NCBI RefSeq assembly: GCF_001522585.2 | Contig: NZ_CP013373.1 | Coordinates: 310,001 to 374,000, forward strand | DNA length: 64,000 nt | DNA from: Burkholderia sp. NRF60-BP8 | Lineage (GTDB): Bacteria > Pseudomonadota > Gammaproteobacteria > Burkholderiales > Burkholderiaceae | Direction: 5' to 3' | Shown: positions 13,289 to 22,646 of the stretch, piece by piece | Numbering within the stretch: position 1 is the first letter of the stretch | Layout of the letters: every line of letters begins with the position of its first letter | The notes under the pieces: generated by a model | What the model saw: the letters and a program-made list of their open reading frames with translations, nothing else | What the model was told of the DNA's origin: nothing | Database searches by the model: none | Position numbers and translations under genes: made by a program

Positions 13289-13338
13289 GGCTTCCAGCGC
13301 CGGCCGGCGTGCCGGATGGTGCTAAGTCTTTGTATTGC

Positions 13339-13367
13339 TTGCGGAAATCGAGAAGTCGGGCTATACT
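13339..13367 (+). promoter_or_regulatory. Internal promoter upstream of rplC
   Basis: TTGCGG (13339-13344) and TATACT (13362-13367) with a 17-base spacer. The -35 lies inside TTGCTTGCG (13335-13343), a 9-base string also found at the rplN promoter. Leader to rplC is about 90 bases. Confidence 0.6.
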
Positions 13368-13466
13368 GCTTGGCTTTTCGCGTATTCGCGTAAAAAAGTT
13401 GGGCCTTGCGTGCCCGGCATTTTGTAAATCAGCCCCGACCAATCGCAGTCGGGAATGGAGAAAATG

Positions 13467-14117
13467 ATGAGCCTTGGACTCGTAGGTCGCAAGGTTGGCA
13501 TGACCCGTATCTTCACGGCTGAAGGGGATTCGATTCCCGTCACCGTGCTGGACGTGTCGGACAACCGCGTGACGCAGATCAAGACTGTTGAAACCGACGG
13601 CTACACGGCCGTGCAGGTTGCATTCGGCTCCCGCCGCGCATCGCGCGTGACGAAGCCGCTGGCAGGTCATCTCGCCAAAGCCGGTGTCGAAGCCGGTGAA
13701 ATCCTCAAGGAATTCCGCATTGACGCGGCCAAGGCAGCCGAGCTGTCGAATGGCGCCGTGGTCGGTGCAGATCTTTTCGAAGTGGGCCAGAAGGTCGACG
13801 TGCAAGGCGTGTCGATCGGTAAGGGCTACGCCGGTACGATCAAGCGTTACAACTTCTCCTCCGGCCGTGCCACGCACGGTAACTCGCGCTCGCACAACGT
13901 GCCGGGCTCGATCGGTATGGCGCAGGATCCGGGTCGTGTTTTCCCGGGTAAGCGCATGACGGGTCACATGGGTGACGTGACGGTGACGGTGCAGAACCTC
14001 GAAATCGCCCGTATCGACGCAGAGCGCAAGCTGCTGCTCGTGAAGGGTGCGATTCCGGGCGCGAAGGGCGGCAAGGTCTTCGTGACGCCGGCCGTCAAGA
14101 CCAAGGGGGCGAAATAA
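13467..14117 (+). CDS. rplC: 50S ribosomal protein L3
   Basis: A 216-residue L3, an early-assembly protein whose loop reaches the peptidyl-transferase centre. The start [16 protein letters not shown] is chosen because GGAG at 13457-13460 lies six bases upstream; ATGs at 13455 and 13464 are alternatives. The conserved glutamine-containing loop is [19 protein letters not shown]. The stop overlaps the rplD start by one base. Confidence 0.97.
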   Translation: MSLGLVGRKVGMTRIFTAEGDSIPVTVLDVSDNRVTQIKTVETDGYTAVQVAFGSRRASRVTKPLAGHLAKAGVEAGEILKEFRIDAAKAAELSNGAVVGADLFEVGQKVDVQGVSIGKGYAGTIKRYNFSSGRATHGNSRSHNVPGSIGMAQDPGRVFPGKRMTGHMGDVTVTVQNLEIARIDAERKLLLVKGAIPGAKGGKVFVTPAVKTKGAK

Positions 14118-14737
14118 TGGAACTCAAGCTCCTGAACGAAAATGGTCAGGAAGGTGCAGTGGTCAACGCATCGGACGTCGTGTTCGGTCGTGACTACAAC
14201 GAAGCGCTGATCCACCAGGTCGTCGTCGCTTACCAGGCGAATGCTCGCCAGGGTAACCGCGCACAGAAGGACCGCGAGCAAGTCAAGCACACGACCAAGA
14301 AGCCGTGGCGCCAGAAGGGTACGGGCCGCGCTCGTGCCGGTATGTCGTCGAGCCCGTTGTGGCGTGGCGGTGGTCGTATCTTCCCGAATTCGCCGGAAGA
14401 AAACTTCTCGCACAAGGTCAACAAGAAGATGCATCGCGCAGGCCTCTGCTCGATCTTCTCGCAGCTGGCCCGCGAAGGCCGTCTGTCGGTCGTCGAGGAC
14501 ATCATCCTCGAAGCGCCGAAGACCAAGCTGCTGGCCGACAAATTCAAGACCATGGGTCTCGACTCCGTGCTGATCATCACCGACACGGTTGACGAAAACC
14601 TGTACCTGGCATCGCGCAACCTGCCGCACGTGGCAATTGTCGAGCCGCGCTACGCTGACCCGCTGTCGCTGATCTACTTCAAGAAAGTGCTGGTCACGAA
14701 GGCTGCGGTCGCCCAGATCGAGGAGTTGCTGTCATGA
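14117..14737 (+). CDS. rplD: 50S ribosomal protein L4
   Basis: A 206-residue L4, which lines the peptide exit tunnel and in E. coli also represses the S10 operon. The tunnel loop region is recognisable ([26 protein letters not shown]). Translationally coupled on both sides: the ATG overlaps the rplC stop by one base and its own end overlaps rplW by four bases. Confidence 0.98.
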
Positions 14738-15048
14738 GCGAGATTCGCAAGAACGATCATCGTTTGATGCAGGTCCTGCTCGCACCGGTGATTTCCGAAA
14801 AGGCGACGCTGGTTGCCGACAAGAACGAGCAAGTCGTGTTCGAAGTCGCACCGGATGCCACGAAGCAGGAAGTGAAGGCGGCTGTCGAGCTGCTGTTCAA
14901 GGTTGAAGTTGATTCGGTCAACGTGCTGGTTCAGAAGGGCAAGCAAAAGCGCTTCGGCCGTTCGATGGGCCGCCGCAAGGACGTGAAGAAGGCGTACGTC
15001 TGCCTGAAGCCCGGCCAGGAAATCAACTTTGAAGCGGAGGCCAAGTAA
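14734..15048 (+). CDS. rplW: 50S ribosomal protein L23
   Basis: A 104-residue L23, located at the exit-tunnel mouth where it docks trigger factor and SRP. The conserved segment [16 protein letters not shown] and the basic C-terminal loop [20 protein letters not shown] are present. ATGA overlap with rplD implies translational coupling; rplB starts two bases after its stop. Confidence 0.98.
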
Positions 15049-15050
15049 TC

Positions 15051-15878
15051 ATGGCAATCGTGAAAGTTAAACCGACTTCGCCGGGTCGCCGCGCGATGGT
15101 CAAGGTGGTCAACAAGAATCTGCACCAGGGCAAGCCGTACGCGGCACTGCTCGACTCGCAGAGCTCGACCGCCGGCCGTAACAACAACGGCCGTATCACC
15201 ACGCGTCACAAGGGTGGTGGTCACAAGCAGCACTATCGTATCGTCGATTTCCGTCGCACGAAGGATGGCATTCCGGCAAAGGTCGAGCGTCTCGAGTACG
15301 ACCCGAACCGCAGCGCGAACATCGCGCTGGTGCTCTACGCAGACGGCGAACGTCGCTACATCATCGCCCCGAAGGGCCTGACCGTCGGCCAACAGCTGAT
15401 GTCGGGTTCGGAAGCGCCGATCCGTGCAGGCAACACGCTGCCGATCCGCAACATTCCGGTCGGTACGACGATCCACTGCATCGAGATGCTGCCGGGCAAG
15501 GGCGCGCAAATGGCGCGTTCGGCTGGCACGTCGGCCATGCTGTTGGCGCGTGAAGGCGTCTACGCGCAGGTTCGTCTGCGTTCGGGCGAAATCCGCCGCG
15601 TGCACATCGAGTGCCGTGCAACGATCGGTGAAGTCGGCAACGAAGAGCATAGCCTGCGCCAGATCGGCAAGGCTGGCGCGAACCGCTGGCGCGGTATCCG
15701 CCCGACGGTGCGTGGCGTTGCGATGAACCCGGTCGATCACCCGCACGGTGGTGGTGAGGGCAAGACGGCTGCAGGTCGCGACCCGGTGAGCCCGTGGGGT
15801 ACGCCGGCTAAGGGTTACCGCACCCGCAGCAACAAGCGCACGACGACGATGATCGTCCAGCGCCGTCACAAGCGTTAA
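15051..15878 (+). CDS. rplB: 50S ribosomal protein L2
   Basis: A 275-residue L2, one of the most conserved proteins of the large subunit and required for subunit association and peptidyl transfer. The C-terminal block [19 protein letters not shown] carries the conserved histidine. GGAGGCC overlapping the end of rplW serves as ribosome-binding site. Confidence 0.99.
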   Translation: MAIVKVKPTSPGRRAMVKVVNKNLHQGKPYAALLDSQSSTAGRNNNGRITTRHKGGGHKQHYRIVDFRRTKDGIPAKVERLEYDPNRSANIALVLYADGERRYIIAPKGLTVGQQLMSGSEAPIRAGNTLPIRNIPVGTTIHCIEMLPGKGAQMARSAGTSAMLLAREGVYAQVRLRSGEIRRVHIECRATIGEVGNEEHSLRQIGKAGANRWRGIRPTVRGVAMNPVDHPHGGGEGKTAAGRDPVSPWGTPAKGYRTRSNKRTTTMIVQRRHKR

Positions 15879-15888
15879 GGAGTAGGCA

Positions 15889-16164
15889 ATGGCACGTTCT
15901 GTAAAAAAAGGTCCGTTCTGCGACGCCCATTTGCTGAAGAAAGTTGAGGCGGCTGCAGCTTCGCGCGACAAAAAGCCGATCAAGACCTGGTCGCGTCGCT
16001 CGACGATTCTGCCGGATTTCATCGGCCTGACGATCGCTGTTCACAACGGCCGTCAACACGTTCCGGTGTACATCTCGGAAAACATGGTCGGCCACAAGCT
16101 TGGCGAGTTCGCACTGACCCGTACGTTCAAGGGTCACGCAGCCGACAAGAAGGCCAAGAAATAA
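15889..16164 (+). CDS. rpsS: 30S ribosomal protein S19
   Basis: A 91-residue S19 of the 30S head. [19 protein letters not shown] and the block [13 protein letters not shown] are diagnostic. AAGGAGTAGGCA gives a strong ribosome-binding site eleven bases after rplB. Confidence 0.99.
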
Positions 16165-16176
16165 GGGGCAATCAAG

Positions 16177-16506
16177 ATGGAAGTGAAAGCAATTCATCGC
16201 GGTGCCCGCATCTCGGCGCAGAAAACGCGCCTTGTGGCTGACCAGATCCGCGGTTTGCCGGTCGACAAGGCGCTGAACGTTCTGACGTTCTCGCCGAAGA
16301 AGGCGGCTGGCATCGTGAAGAAGGTTGTGCTGTCGGCAATCGCGAATGCGGAGCACAACGAAGGCGCTGATATCGACGAGCTCAAGATCAAGAGCATCTA
16401 CGTCGACAAGGCTGCATCGCTCAAGCGTTTCACCGCGCGCGCCAAGGGCCGCGGTAACCGCATCGAGAAGCAATCCTGTCACATCACTGTGACGGTCGGG
16501 AATTAA
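16177..16506 (+). CDS. rplV: 50S ribosomal protein L22
   Basis: A 109-residue L22, whose beta-hairpin lines the exit tunnel near the macrolide site. The motif [14 protein letters not shown] and the hairpin region [17 protein letters not shown] are normal with no insertion or deletion. Twelve bases separate it from rpsS. Confidence 0.99.
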
Positions 16507-16517
16507 GGAGCCATACG

Positions 16518-17318
16518 ATGGGACAGAAAATTCATCCGACTGGCTTCCGCCTGGCTGTCAGCCGCAATTGGGCTTCGCGTTGGTACGCGAACAACAACAA
16601 TTTCGCGGCGATGCTGCAGGAAGACATCGGTGTTCGTGAATACCTGAAGAAGAAGCTGAAGAACGCTTCGGTCGGTCGGGTGGTCATCGAGCGTCCGGCG
16701 AAGAACGCGCGCATCACGATTTACAGCTCGCGTCCGGGCGTGGTCATCGGCAAGAAGGGCGAGGACATCGAACAGCTGAAGACGGAACTGCAACGCCGCA
16801 TGGGCGTGCCGGTTCACGTCAACATCGAGGAAATCCGCAAGCCGGAAACCGATGCTCAGCTGATCGCTGACTCGATCACGCAACAGCTCGAGCGCCGGAT
16901 CATGTTCCGTCGCGCGATGAAGCGTGCGATGCAGAACGCGATGCGTCTGGGTGCCCAAGGCATCAAGATCATGAGCGCAGGCCGTCTGAACGGTATCGAA
17001 ATCGCTCGTACGGAGTGGTACCGCGAAGGTCGCGTGCCGCTTCACACGCTGCGTGCTGATATCGACTACGCGACTTCGGAAGCGAAGACGACTTACGGGA
17101 TCATCGGCGTCAAGGTGTGGGTCTACAAGGGCGATACGCTCGGCCGCAACGATGCACCGGTGGTGGAAGAAGTAGCCGAAGACAAGCGTCCGCGTCGCAA
17201 TGCGCGTCCGGGCGACCGTCGTCCGCGCCGTGACGGCGAAGGCGGCGCTCCGGGTGCTCGTCGTGGCGCACCGCGCCGTGGCGCCGGCAAGCCCGAAGAC
17301 GGCAAGACTGGAGAATAA
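16518..17318 (+). CDS. rpsC: 30S ribosomal protein S3
   Basis: A 266-residue S3, located at the mRNA entry channel. The KH domain GXXG-type loop is seen in [17 protein letters not shown]. The C-terminal about 45 residues form a basic, Arg/Gly/Pro-rich tail (from [14 protein letters not shown] onward) longer than the E. coli protein (233 residues), as usual for Burkholderia. AAGGAGCC precedes the ATG. Confidence 0.99.
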   Translation: MGQKIHPTGFRLAVSRNWASRWYANNNNFAAMLQEDIGVREYLKKKLKNASVGRVVIERPAKNARITIYSSRPGVVIGKKGEDIEQLKTELQRRMGVPVHVNIEEIRKPETDAQLIADSITQQLERRIMFRRAMKRAMQNAMRLGAQGIKIMSAGRLNGIEIARTEWYREGRVPLHTLRADIDYATSEAKTTYGIIGVKVWVYKGDTLGRNDAPVVEEVAEDKRPRRNARPGDRRPRRDGEGGAPGARRGAPRRGAGKPEDGKTGE

Positions 17319-17320
17319 CG

Positions 17321-17737
17321 ATGCTGCAACCGAAACGCAGAAAGTATCGTAAAGAGCAGAAGGGTCGTAACACCGGCAAGGCGACGCGCGGCAACGCCGT
17401 GTCGTTCGGTGAATTCGGCCTGAAGGCGATCGGTCGCGGTCGTTTGACCGCACGTCAAATTGAAGCGGCGCGTCGTGCAATGACGCGTCACATCAAGCGT
17501 GGCGGCCGCATCTGGATCCGGATCTTCCCGGACAAGCCGATTTCGCAGAAGCCGGCCGAAGTGCGTATGGGTAACGGTAAGGGTAACCCGGAGTACTACG
17601 TCGCCGAGATTCAGCCGGGCAAGATGCTCTATGAAATGGACGGCGTATCCGAAGAACTGGCACGCGAAGCGTTCCGTCTGGCTGCAGCCAAGCTGCCGCT
17701 CAAGACGGCATTCATCGTGCGCCAGCTCGGCGCCTAA
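17321..17737 (+). CDS. rplP: 50S ribosomal protein L16
   Basis: A 138-residue L16, which organises tRNA binding near the A site. The start [17 protein letters not shown] and the conserved [19 protein letters not shown] segment are clear. It begins two bases after rpsC and is followed by rpmC after a GGAG-containing gap of nine bases. Confidence 0.99.
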   Translation: MLQPKRRKYRKEQKGRNTGKATRGNAVSFGEFGLKAIGRGRLTARQIEAARRAMTRHIKRGGRIWIRIFPDKPISQKPAEVRMGNGKGNPEYYVAEIQPGKMLYEMDGVSEELAREAFRLAAAKLPLKTAFIVRQLGA

Positions 17738-17746
17738 GGAGAAAAC

Positions 17747-17941
17747 ATGAAGGCTTCCGAACTTCTCCAGAAAGACCAGGCCGCGCTCAACAAGGAGCTG
17801 GCGGACCTGCTGAAGGCGCAATTCGGCCTGCGCATGCAACTCGCGACCCAGCAGCTCACGAACACGAGCCAGCTGAAGAAGGTTCGTCGCGACATCGCAC
17901 GTGTGCGGACCGTCATGACTCAGAAGGCGAACCAGAAATGA
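17747..17941 (+). CDS. rpmC: 50S ribosomal protein L29
   Basis: A 64-residue L29 at the tunnel exit beside L23. [18 protein letters not shown] and the C-terminal [14 protein letters not shown] helix are typical. TAAGGAGAAAAC gives a consensus ribosome-binding site. The stop overlaps the rpsQ start by four bases. Confidence 0.98.
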
Positions 17942-18210
17942 ACGATAGCGTGAAAACCTCGCTGAAGCGGACGCTGGTCGGTCGGGTCGTCAGCAACAAG
18001 ATGGACAAGACCGTCACCGTGCTGATCGAGCACCGCGTCAAGCATCCGATCTACGGCAAGTATGTCGTGCGTTCGAAGAAGTACCACGCGCACGATGAAG
18101 CGAACACCTACAACGAAGGCGATCTCGTCGAAATCCAGGAAACGCGTCCTGTTTCGAAGACGAAGGCCTGGACGGTGTCGCGCCTCGTCGAAGCCGCTCG
18201 CGTCATCTAA
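17938..18210 (+). CDS. rpsQ: 30S ribosomal protein S17
   Basis: A 90-residue S17, a primary 16S rRNA-binding protein. [19 protein letters not shown] and [22 protein letters not shown] are diagnostic. Coupled to rpmC by an ATGA overlap. Last gene before a 309-base gap that holds the spc operon promoter. Confidence 0.99.
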
Positions 18211-18236
18211 GCGGGCAGCGCAGTAGGCAGTAACGG

Positions 18237-18255
18237 GCACTTCTCCACGAAGTGC
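18237..18255 (+). promoter_or_regulatory. Hairpin after rpsQ
   Basis: GCACTTC (18237-18243) and GAAGTGC (18249-18255) with loop TCCAC, 27 bases after the rpsQ stop and without a T-tract. It may mark the 3' end or a processing site of the S10 operon mRNA. Confidence 0.4.
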
Positions 18256-18276
18256 TTGAAATCGCAAAGTTTTTGC

Positions 18277-18310
18277 TTGCGTGACCGGGATTATTTGTTA
18301 TAATCCCGGT
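18277..18310 (+). promoter_or_regulatory. Promoter of the spc operon (rplN) within a perfect palindrome
   Basis: TTGCGT (18277-18282) and a perfect TATAAT (18299-18304), spacer 16; the -35 lies in TTGCTTGCG (18273-18281), shared with the rplC promoter. The -10 is part of an 11-bp perfect inverted repeat, ACCGGGATTAT (18284-18294) and ATAATCCCGGT (18300-18310), loop TTGTT. The remaining gap to rplN is a leader of about 200 bases with several short potential stems, including one at 18475-18493; no further gene is seen in the 309-base gap. Confidence 0.7.
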
Positions 18311-18519
18311 CTTCCCTCTTTATGGGAGCCCCGTCGCGGGCGAAGTTGGTGGGGGAAGCGGACTGGCGCCTGCCTGTCCGAAAGATTCACCGAATTGCGA
18401 TGGCGGGTTTCGTTTGCCGTCGCTGCTGTTCCAACCCAAGCAGCCGATTGGCTGACGGGACCAAGACTGACCGAATGCATCATGGTGGTGCATCCGGATT
18501 AAGTTGGGAAAGACAAACC

Positions 18520-18888
18520 ATGATCCAGACCGAATCTCGGCTCGAAGTAGCCGACAACACGGGTGCACGCGAAGTTCTGTGCATCAAGGTGCTCGGCGGC
18601 TCGAAGCGTCGTTATGCCGGCATTGGCGACATCATCAAGGTGAGCGTCAAAGAGGCAACGCCGCGCGGGCGCGTGAAGAAAGGCGAAATTTACAACGCCG
18701 TGGTGGTCCGCACCGCCAAGGGCGTGCGCCGTCAAGACGGCTCGCTGATCAAGTTCGACGGCAACGCCGCTGTGCTTTTGAATAACAAGCTCGAGCCGAT
18801 CGGCACCCGTATCTTCGGGCCGGTGACGCGTGAGCTGCGTAGCGAACGATTCATGAAGATCGTTTCGCTGGCGCCGGAAGTGCTGTAA
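18520..18888 (+). CDS. rplN: 50S ribosomal protein L14
   Basis: A 122-residue L14, part of an intersubunit bridge and the docking site of the silencing factor RsfS. The start [19 protein letters not shown] is the family start; an in-frame ATG 198 bases upstream would add residues with no resemblance to L14 and is rejected. First gene of the spc operon. Confidence 0.98.
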   Translation: MIQTESRLEVADNTGAREVLCIKVLGGSKRRYAGIGDIIKVSVKEATPRGRVKKGEIYNAVVVRTAKGVRRQDGSLIKFDGNAAVLLNNKLEPIGTRIFGPVTRELRSERFMKIVSLAPEVL

Positions 18889-18897
18889 GGAGTCGCG

Positions 18898-19206
18898 ATG
18901 AACAAGATTCGCAAAGGTGACGAAGTCATCGTCGTCACTGGCAAGGACAAGGGCAAGCGCGGCGTCGTGCTGGCTGTCGGTGCTGAACATGTGACGGTTG
19001 AAGGTATCAACCTCGTCAAGAAGCATGTGAAGCCGAACCCGATGAAGGGTACGACGGGCGGCGTGGAAGCGAAGACGATGCCCCTGCATATTTCGAACGT
19101 CGCACTGGTCGACGCGAATGGCAAGGCGTCGCGTGTTGGCATCAAGGTCGAGGAAGGCAAGAAGGTTCGCTTCCTGAAGACGACCGGTGCCGTACTGAGC
19201 GCCTGA
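18898..19206 (+). CDS. rplX: 50S ribosomal protein L24
   Basis: A 102-residue L24, an assembly initiator of the large subunit with an N-terminal KOW motif ([19 protein letters not shown]). AAGGAGTCGCG precedes the ATG nine bases after rplN. Confidence 0.99.
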
Positions 19207-19222
19207 CGCAGCGGAGTAAAAA

Positions 19223-19762
19223 ATGGCTCGTTTTCAAGAGTTTTACAAAGAAAAGGTTGTGCCCGGCCTGATCGAGAAGTTCGGTTACAAGTCGGTCATG
19301 GAAGTGCCGCGCATCACCAAGATCACGCTGAACATGGGTCTTGGCGAAGCGATCGCTGACAAGAAGATCATCGAGAACGCCGTTGGCGACCTCACGAAGA
19401 TCGCCGGCCAGAAGCCGGTCGTCACGAAGGCCCGCAAGGCAATCGCAGGCTTCAAGATCCGCCAGGGTTACCCGATCGGCGCGATGGTGACGCTGCGTGG
19501 CCGCGCGATGTACGAATTCCTCGACCGTTTCGTGACGGTTGCCCTGCCCCGCGTGCGTGACTTCCGCGGTGTGTCGGGTCGTGCTTTCGATGGCCGTGGC
19601 AACTACAACATCGGTGTGAAAGAGCAGATCATTTTCCCCGAAATCGATTACGACAAGATCGACGCACTGCGTGGGCTGAACATCAGCATCACGACGACTG
19701 CGAAGACCGACGACGAAGCAAAGGCTCTGCTCGCCAGCTTCAAGTTCCCGTTCAGAAACTGA
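19223..19762 (+). CDS. rplE: 50S ribosomal protein L5
   Basis: A 179-residue L5, which binds 5S rRNA in the central protuberance. The blocks [16 protein letters not shown] and [18 protein letters not shown] are diagnostic. CGGAGTAAAAA precedes the ATG. In E. coli the S8 repressor site lies at this start; the sequence here was not folded to test it. Confidence 0.99.
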   Translation: MARFQEFYKEKVVPGLIEKFGYKSVMEVPRITKITLNMGLGEAIADKKIIENAVGDLTKIAGQKPVVTKARKAIAGFKIRQGYPIGAMVTLRGRAMYEFLDRFVTVALPRVRDFRGVSGRAFDGRGNYNIGVKEQIIFPEIDYDKIDALRGLNISITTTAKTDDEAKALLASFKFPFRN

Positions 19763-19769
19763 GGTTACC

Positions 19770-20075
19770 GTGGCTAAACTGGCACTGATCGAACGTGAAA
19801 AGAAGCGCGCCCGCTTGGTCGCGAAGTTCGCAGCAAAGCGCGAAGCGCTGAAGGCGATCGTCGAAGACCAAAGCAAGTCGGAAGAAGAGCGCTACGAAGC
19901 ACGCCTGGAGCTGCAGCAACTGCCCCGCAACGCAAACCCGACCCGCCAGCGTAACCGCTGCGCGATCACGGGCCGTCCGCGTGGCACGTTCCGTAAATTC
20001 GGCCTCGCGCGTAACAAGATTCGTGAAATCGCATTCCGTGGCGAGATTCCTGGCCTGACCAAGGCGAGCTGGTAA
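19770..20075 (+). CDS. rpsN: 30S ribosomal protein S14
   Basis: A 101-residue S14 of the long, zinc-free type: the CxxC pairs of the short form are absent. GTG start at 19770, preceded by GAGGT that overlaps the rplE stop; [18 protein letters not shown] is the family N-terminus. The C-terminal [23 protein letters not shown] block is conserved. Confidence 0.98.
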   Translation: MAKLALIEREKKRARLVAKFAAKREALKAIVEDQSKSEEERYEARLELQQLPRNANPTRQRNRCAITGRPRGTFRKFGLARNKIREIAFRGEIPGLTKASW

Positions 20076-20089
20076 TAGGAGAAACGTAA

Positions 20090-20485
20090 ATGAGCATGAG
20101 TGATCCTATCGCCGATATGCTGACTCGCATCCGCAACGCGCAGATGGTCGAGAAGGTATCGGTCGCGATGCCCTCGTCGAAGGTCAAGGTTGCAATCGCG
20201 CAAGTCCTGAAGGACGAAGGCTATATCGACGATTTCGCCGTGAAGGCGGAAGGTGCGAAGTCCGAACTGAATATCGCGCTGAAGTACTACGCAGGTCGCC
20301 CGGTCATCGAACGCCTCGAGCGCGTGTCGAAGCCTGGTCTGCGCGTGTACCGCGGCCGTAACGACATTCCGCAGGTCATGAACGGCCTCGGTGTGGCAAT
20401 CGTGTCGACGCCGAAGGGCGTGATGACCGACCGCAAGGCGCGCGCTACCGGCGTCGGCGGCGAAGTCATCTGCTACGTCGCTTAA
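20090..20485 (+). CDS. rpsH: 30S ribosomal protein S8
   Basis: A 131-residue S8, a primary 16S rRNA-binding protein and the translational repressor of spc operons in E. coli. [14 protein letters not shown] and the C-terminal [15 protein letters not shown] block are typical. TAGGAGAAACG gives the ribosome-binding site. Confidence 0.99.
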   Translation: MSMSDPIADMLTRIRNAQMVEKVSVAMPSSKVKVAIAQVLKDEGYIDDFAVKAEGAKSELNIALKYYAGRPVIERLERVSKPGLRVYRGRNDIPQVMNGLGVAIVSTPKGVMTDRKARATGVGGEVICYVA

Positions 20486-20503
20486 AGCCGAGGAGAGAGA
20501 AAC

Positions 20504-21034
20504 ATGTCTCGAGTAGGTAAGAGCCCGATCGCGCTGCAAGGCGCGGAAGTCAAGCTGGCCGACGGTGCGATCACCGTCAAGGGCCCGCTGGGCACCATCA
20601 CGCAAGCGATCAATCCGCTCGTGAACGTGGCGAACAACGACGGCACGCTGAATCTGTCGCCGGTCGACGAAAGCCGCGAAGCAAATGCACTGTCGGGCAC
20701 GATGCGCGCGATCATCGCGAATGCCGTGCACGGCGTGACCAAGGGTTTCGAGCGCAAGCTGACGCTGGTTGGCGTCGGTTACCGTGCGCAAGCGCAAGGC
20801 GACAAGCTGAACCTGTCGCTGGGTTTCTCGCACCCGGTGGTGCACCAGATGCCGGAAGGCGTCAAGGCCGAAACCCCGACGCAAACCGAAATCGTGATCA
20901 AGGGGATCAACAAGCAACAAGTCGGTCAAGTGGCTGCGGAAGTCCGCGGTTACCGTCCGCCGGAGCCCTACAAGGGCAAGGGCGTGCGTTATGCCGACGA
21001 GGTTGTGATCCTCAAAGAAACGAAGAAGAAGTAA
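20504..21034 (+). CDS. rplF: 50S ribosomal protein L6
   Basis: A 176-residue L6 at the factor-binding site. It contains the duplicated fold; [12 protein letters not shown] and [18 protein letters not shown] are the conserved C-terminal blocks. GAGGAGAGAGAAAC precedes the ATG. Confidence 0.99.
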   Translation: MSRVGKSPIALQGAEVKLADGAITVKGPLGTITQAINPLVNVANNDGTLNLSPVDESREANALSGTMRAIIANAVHGVTKGFERKLTLVGVGYRAQAQGDKLNLSLGFSHPVVHQMPEGVKAETPTQTEIVIKGINKQQVGQVAAEVRGYRPPEPYKGKGVRYADEVVILKETKKK

Positions 21035-21046
21035 GGGTGCGCAATC

Positions 21047-21412
21047 ATGGATAAGACTCAATCTCGCCTGCGCCGCGCTCGCCAGACGCGTATCAAGATC
21101 GCTGAGCTGCAGGTCGCGCGTCTCGCCGTGCATCGCACGAACACGCACATCTACGCTCAAGTGTTCTCGCCGTGCGGCACCAAGGTGCTCGCCAGCGCGT
21201 CGACGCTCGAAGCAGAAGTGCGCGCAGAACTGGCCGACAAGTCGGGCAAGGGCGGCAACGTCAATGCTGCGACGCTGATCGGCAAGCGTATTGCCGAAAA
21301 GGCAAAGGCTGCCGGCATCGAATCCGTCGCCTTCGACCGCTCGGGCTTCCGCTACCACGGCCGCGTCAAGGCGCTGGCTGAGGCAGCTCGCGAAGCTGGG
21401 CTCAAGTTCTAA
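21047..21412 (+). CDS. rplR: 50S ribosomal protein L18
   Basis: A 121-residue L18, a 5S rRNA-binding protein. The basic N-terminus ([14 protein letters not shown]) and the C-terminal [27 protein letters not shown] are diagnostic. Confidence 0.99.
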
Positions 21413-21426
21413 GGAAGGAATTCGTC

Positions 21427-21945
21427 ATGGCAAAGATGCAAGCGAAAGTTCAGGCTGACGAGCGCGACGACGGCCTTCGCGAAAAGATGATTTCGGTCAA
21501 TCGCGTGACCAAGGTCGTGAAGGGTGGCCGTATTCTCGGCTTCGCCGCACTGACCGTGGTCGGCGACGGTGATGGCCGCATCGGTATGGGCAAGGGCAAG
21601 GCGAAGGAAGTGCCGGTCGCTGTCCAGAAGGCAATGGAACAAGCTCGCCGCAACATGTTCAAGGTGCCGCTCAAGAACGGCACGCTGCAGCACGAAGTGC
21701 ACGGCAAGCATGGCGCATCCGCTGTCCTCCTCGCTCCGGCGAAGGCAGGTACGGGCGTGATCGCCGGCGGCCCGATGCGCGCAGTGTTCGACGTGATGGG
21801 CGTTCAGAACGTCGTGGCGAAGAGCCACGGTTCGACGAACCCGTACAACCTCGTTCGCGCCACGCTGGACGGTCTGCGCAAGCAGTCGACCCCGGCAGAC
21901 ATCGCGGCGAAGCGCGGCAAGTCCGTCGAAGATATTTTGGGCTAA
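21427..21945 (+). CDS. rpsE: 30S ribosomal protein S5
   Basis: A 172-residue S5 at the mRNA entry site. The double-stranded-RNA-like N-terminal domain carries [19 protein letters not shown], whose loop is the site of classical spectinomycin-resistance changes; it looks unaltered. The C-terminal [17 protein letters not shown] block is conserved. Confidence 0.99.
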   Translation: MAKMQAKVQADERDDGLREKMISVNRVTKVVKGGRILGFAALTVVGDGDGRIGMGKGKAKEVPVAVQKAMEQARRNMFKVPLKNGTLQHEVHGKHGASAVLLAPAKAGTGVIAGGPMRAVFDVMGVQNVVAKSHGSTNPYNLVRATLDGLRKQSTPADIAAKRGKSVEDILG

Positions 21946-21960
21946 GCCCGGGTGGTCACC

Positions 21961-22143
21961 ATGTCTGAAAAAACTGTCAAGGTTCAGCTCGTCAAGAGCC
22001 TGATCGGGACCCGCGAATCGCACCGCGCAACCGTGCGTGGCCTGGGCCTGCGCCGACTCAACTCGGTTAGCGAGCTGCAGGACACGCCGGCGGTCCGCGG
22101 CATGATCAACAAGGTCTCGTACCTCGTTAAGGTCATCGCGTAA
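21961..22143 (+). CDS. rpmD: 50S ribosomal protein L30
   Basis: A 60-residue L30, [24 protein letters not shown] nine bases upstream is in frame, but the ATG gives the family N-terminus. It sits between rpsE and rplO as in other proteobacteria; fifteen bases separate it from rpsE. Confidence 0.95.
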
Positions 22144-22169
22144 GCGGCCCTACGGATCAAGGAGTTGAT

Positions 22170-22604
22170 ATGGAATTGAATAACCTGAAGCCGGCCGCTG
22201 GCGCCAAGCACGCCAAGCGTCGCGTCGGTCGTGGCATCGGTTCGGGCCTCGGCAAGACGGCTGGCCGTGGTCACAAGGGTCAGAAATCGCGTTCGGGCGG
22301 CTTCCACAAAGTCGGTTTCGAAGGCGGTCAGATGCCGCTGCAACGTCGTCTGCCGAAGCGCGGCTTCACGTCGCTGACGAAGGAATTCGTCGGTGAAGTG
22401 CGCCTGGGCGACCTCGAGAAGCTGCCGGTCGACGAGATCGATCTGCTCGCACTGAAGCAAGCCGGCCTGGTCGGCGAGCTGACGAAGAGCGCAAAGATCA
22501 TCGCGACGGGCGAACTGAAGCGCAAGATCGTCGTGAAGGGTCTCGGTGCCACCAAGGGTGCGCGCGCTGCGATCGAAGCGGCTGGCGGTTCGTTCGCCGA
22601 GTGA
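22170..22604 (+). CDS. rplO: 50S ribosomal protein L15
   Basis: A 144-residue L15, a late-assembly large-subunit protein. The Gly/Arg/Lys-rich N-terminal extension ([22 protein letters not shown]) is typical. CAAGGAGTTGAT precedes the ATG. Forty-two bases separate it from secY. Confidence 0.99.
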   Translation: MELNNLKPAAGAKHAKRRVGRGIGSGLGKTAGRGHKGQKSRSGGFHKVGFEGGQMPLQRRLPKRGFTSLTKEFVGEVRLGDLEKLPVDEIDLLALKQAGLVGELTKSAKIIATGELKRKIVVKGLGATKGARAAIEAAGGSFAE

Positions 22605-22646
22605 CACGCGTAGCGCGTCGTCACTTGCATTCATCGGAGAAGGTAC

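Noticed and set aside
18322..18519. N-terminal extension of rplN from an upstream in-frame ATG
   Set aside because: The extra 66 residues have no L14 character and lie in the leader; the family start at 18520 is preferred.
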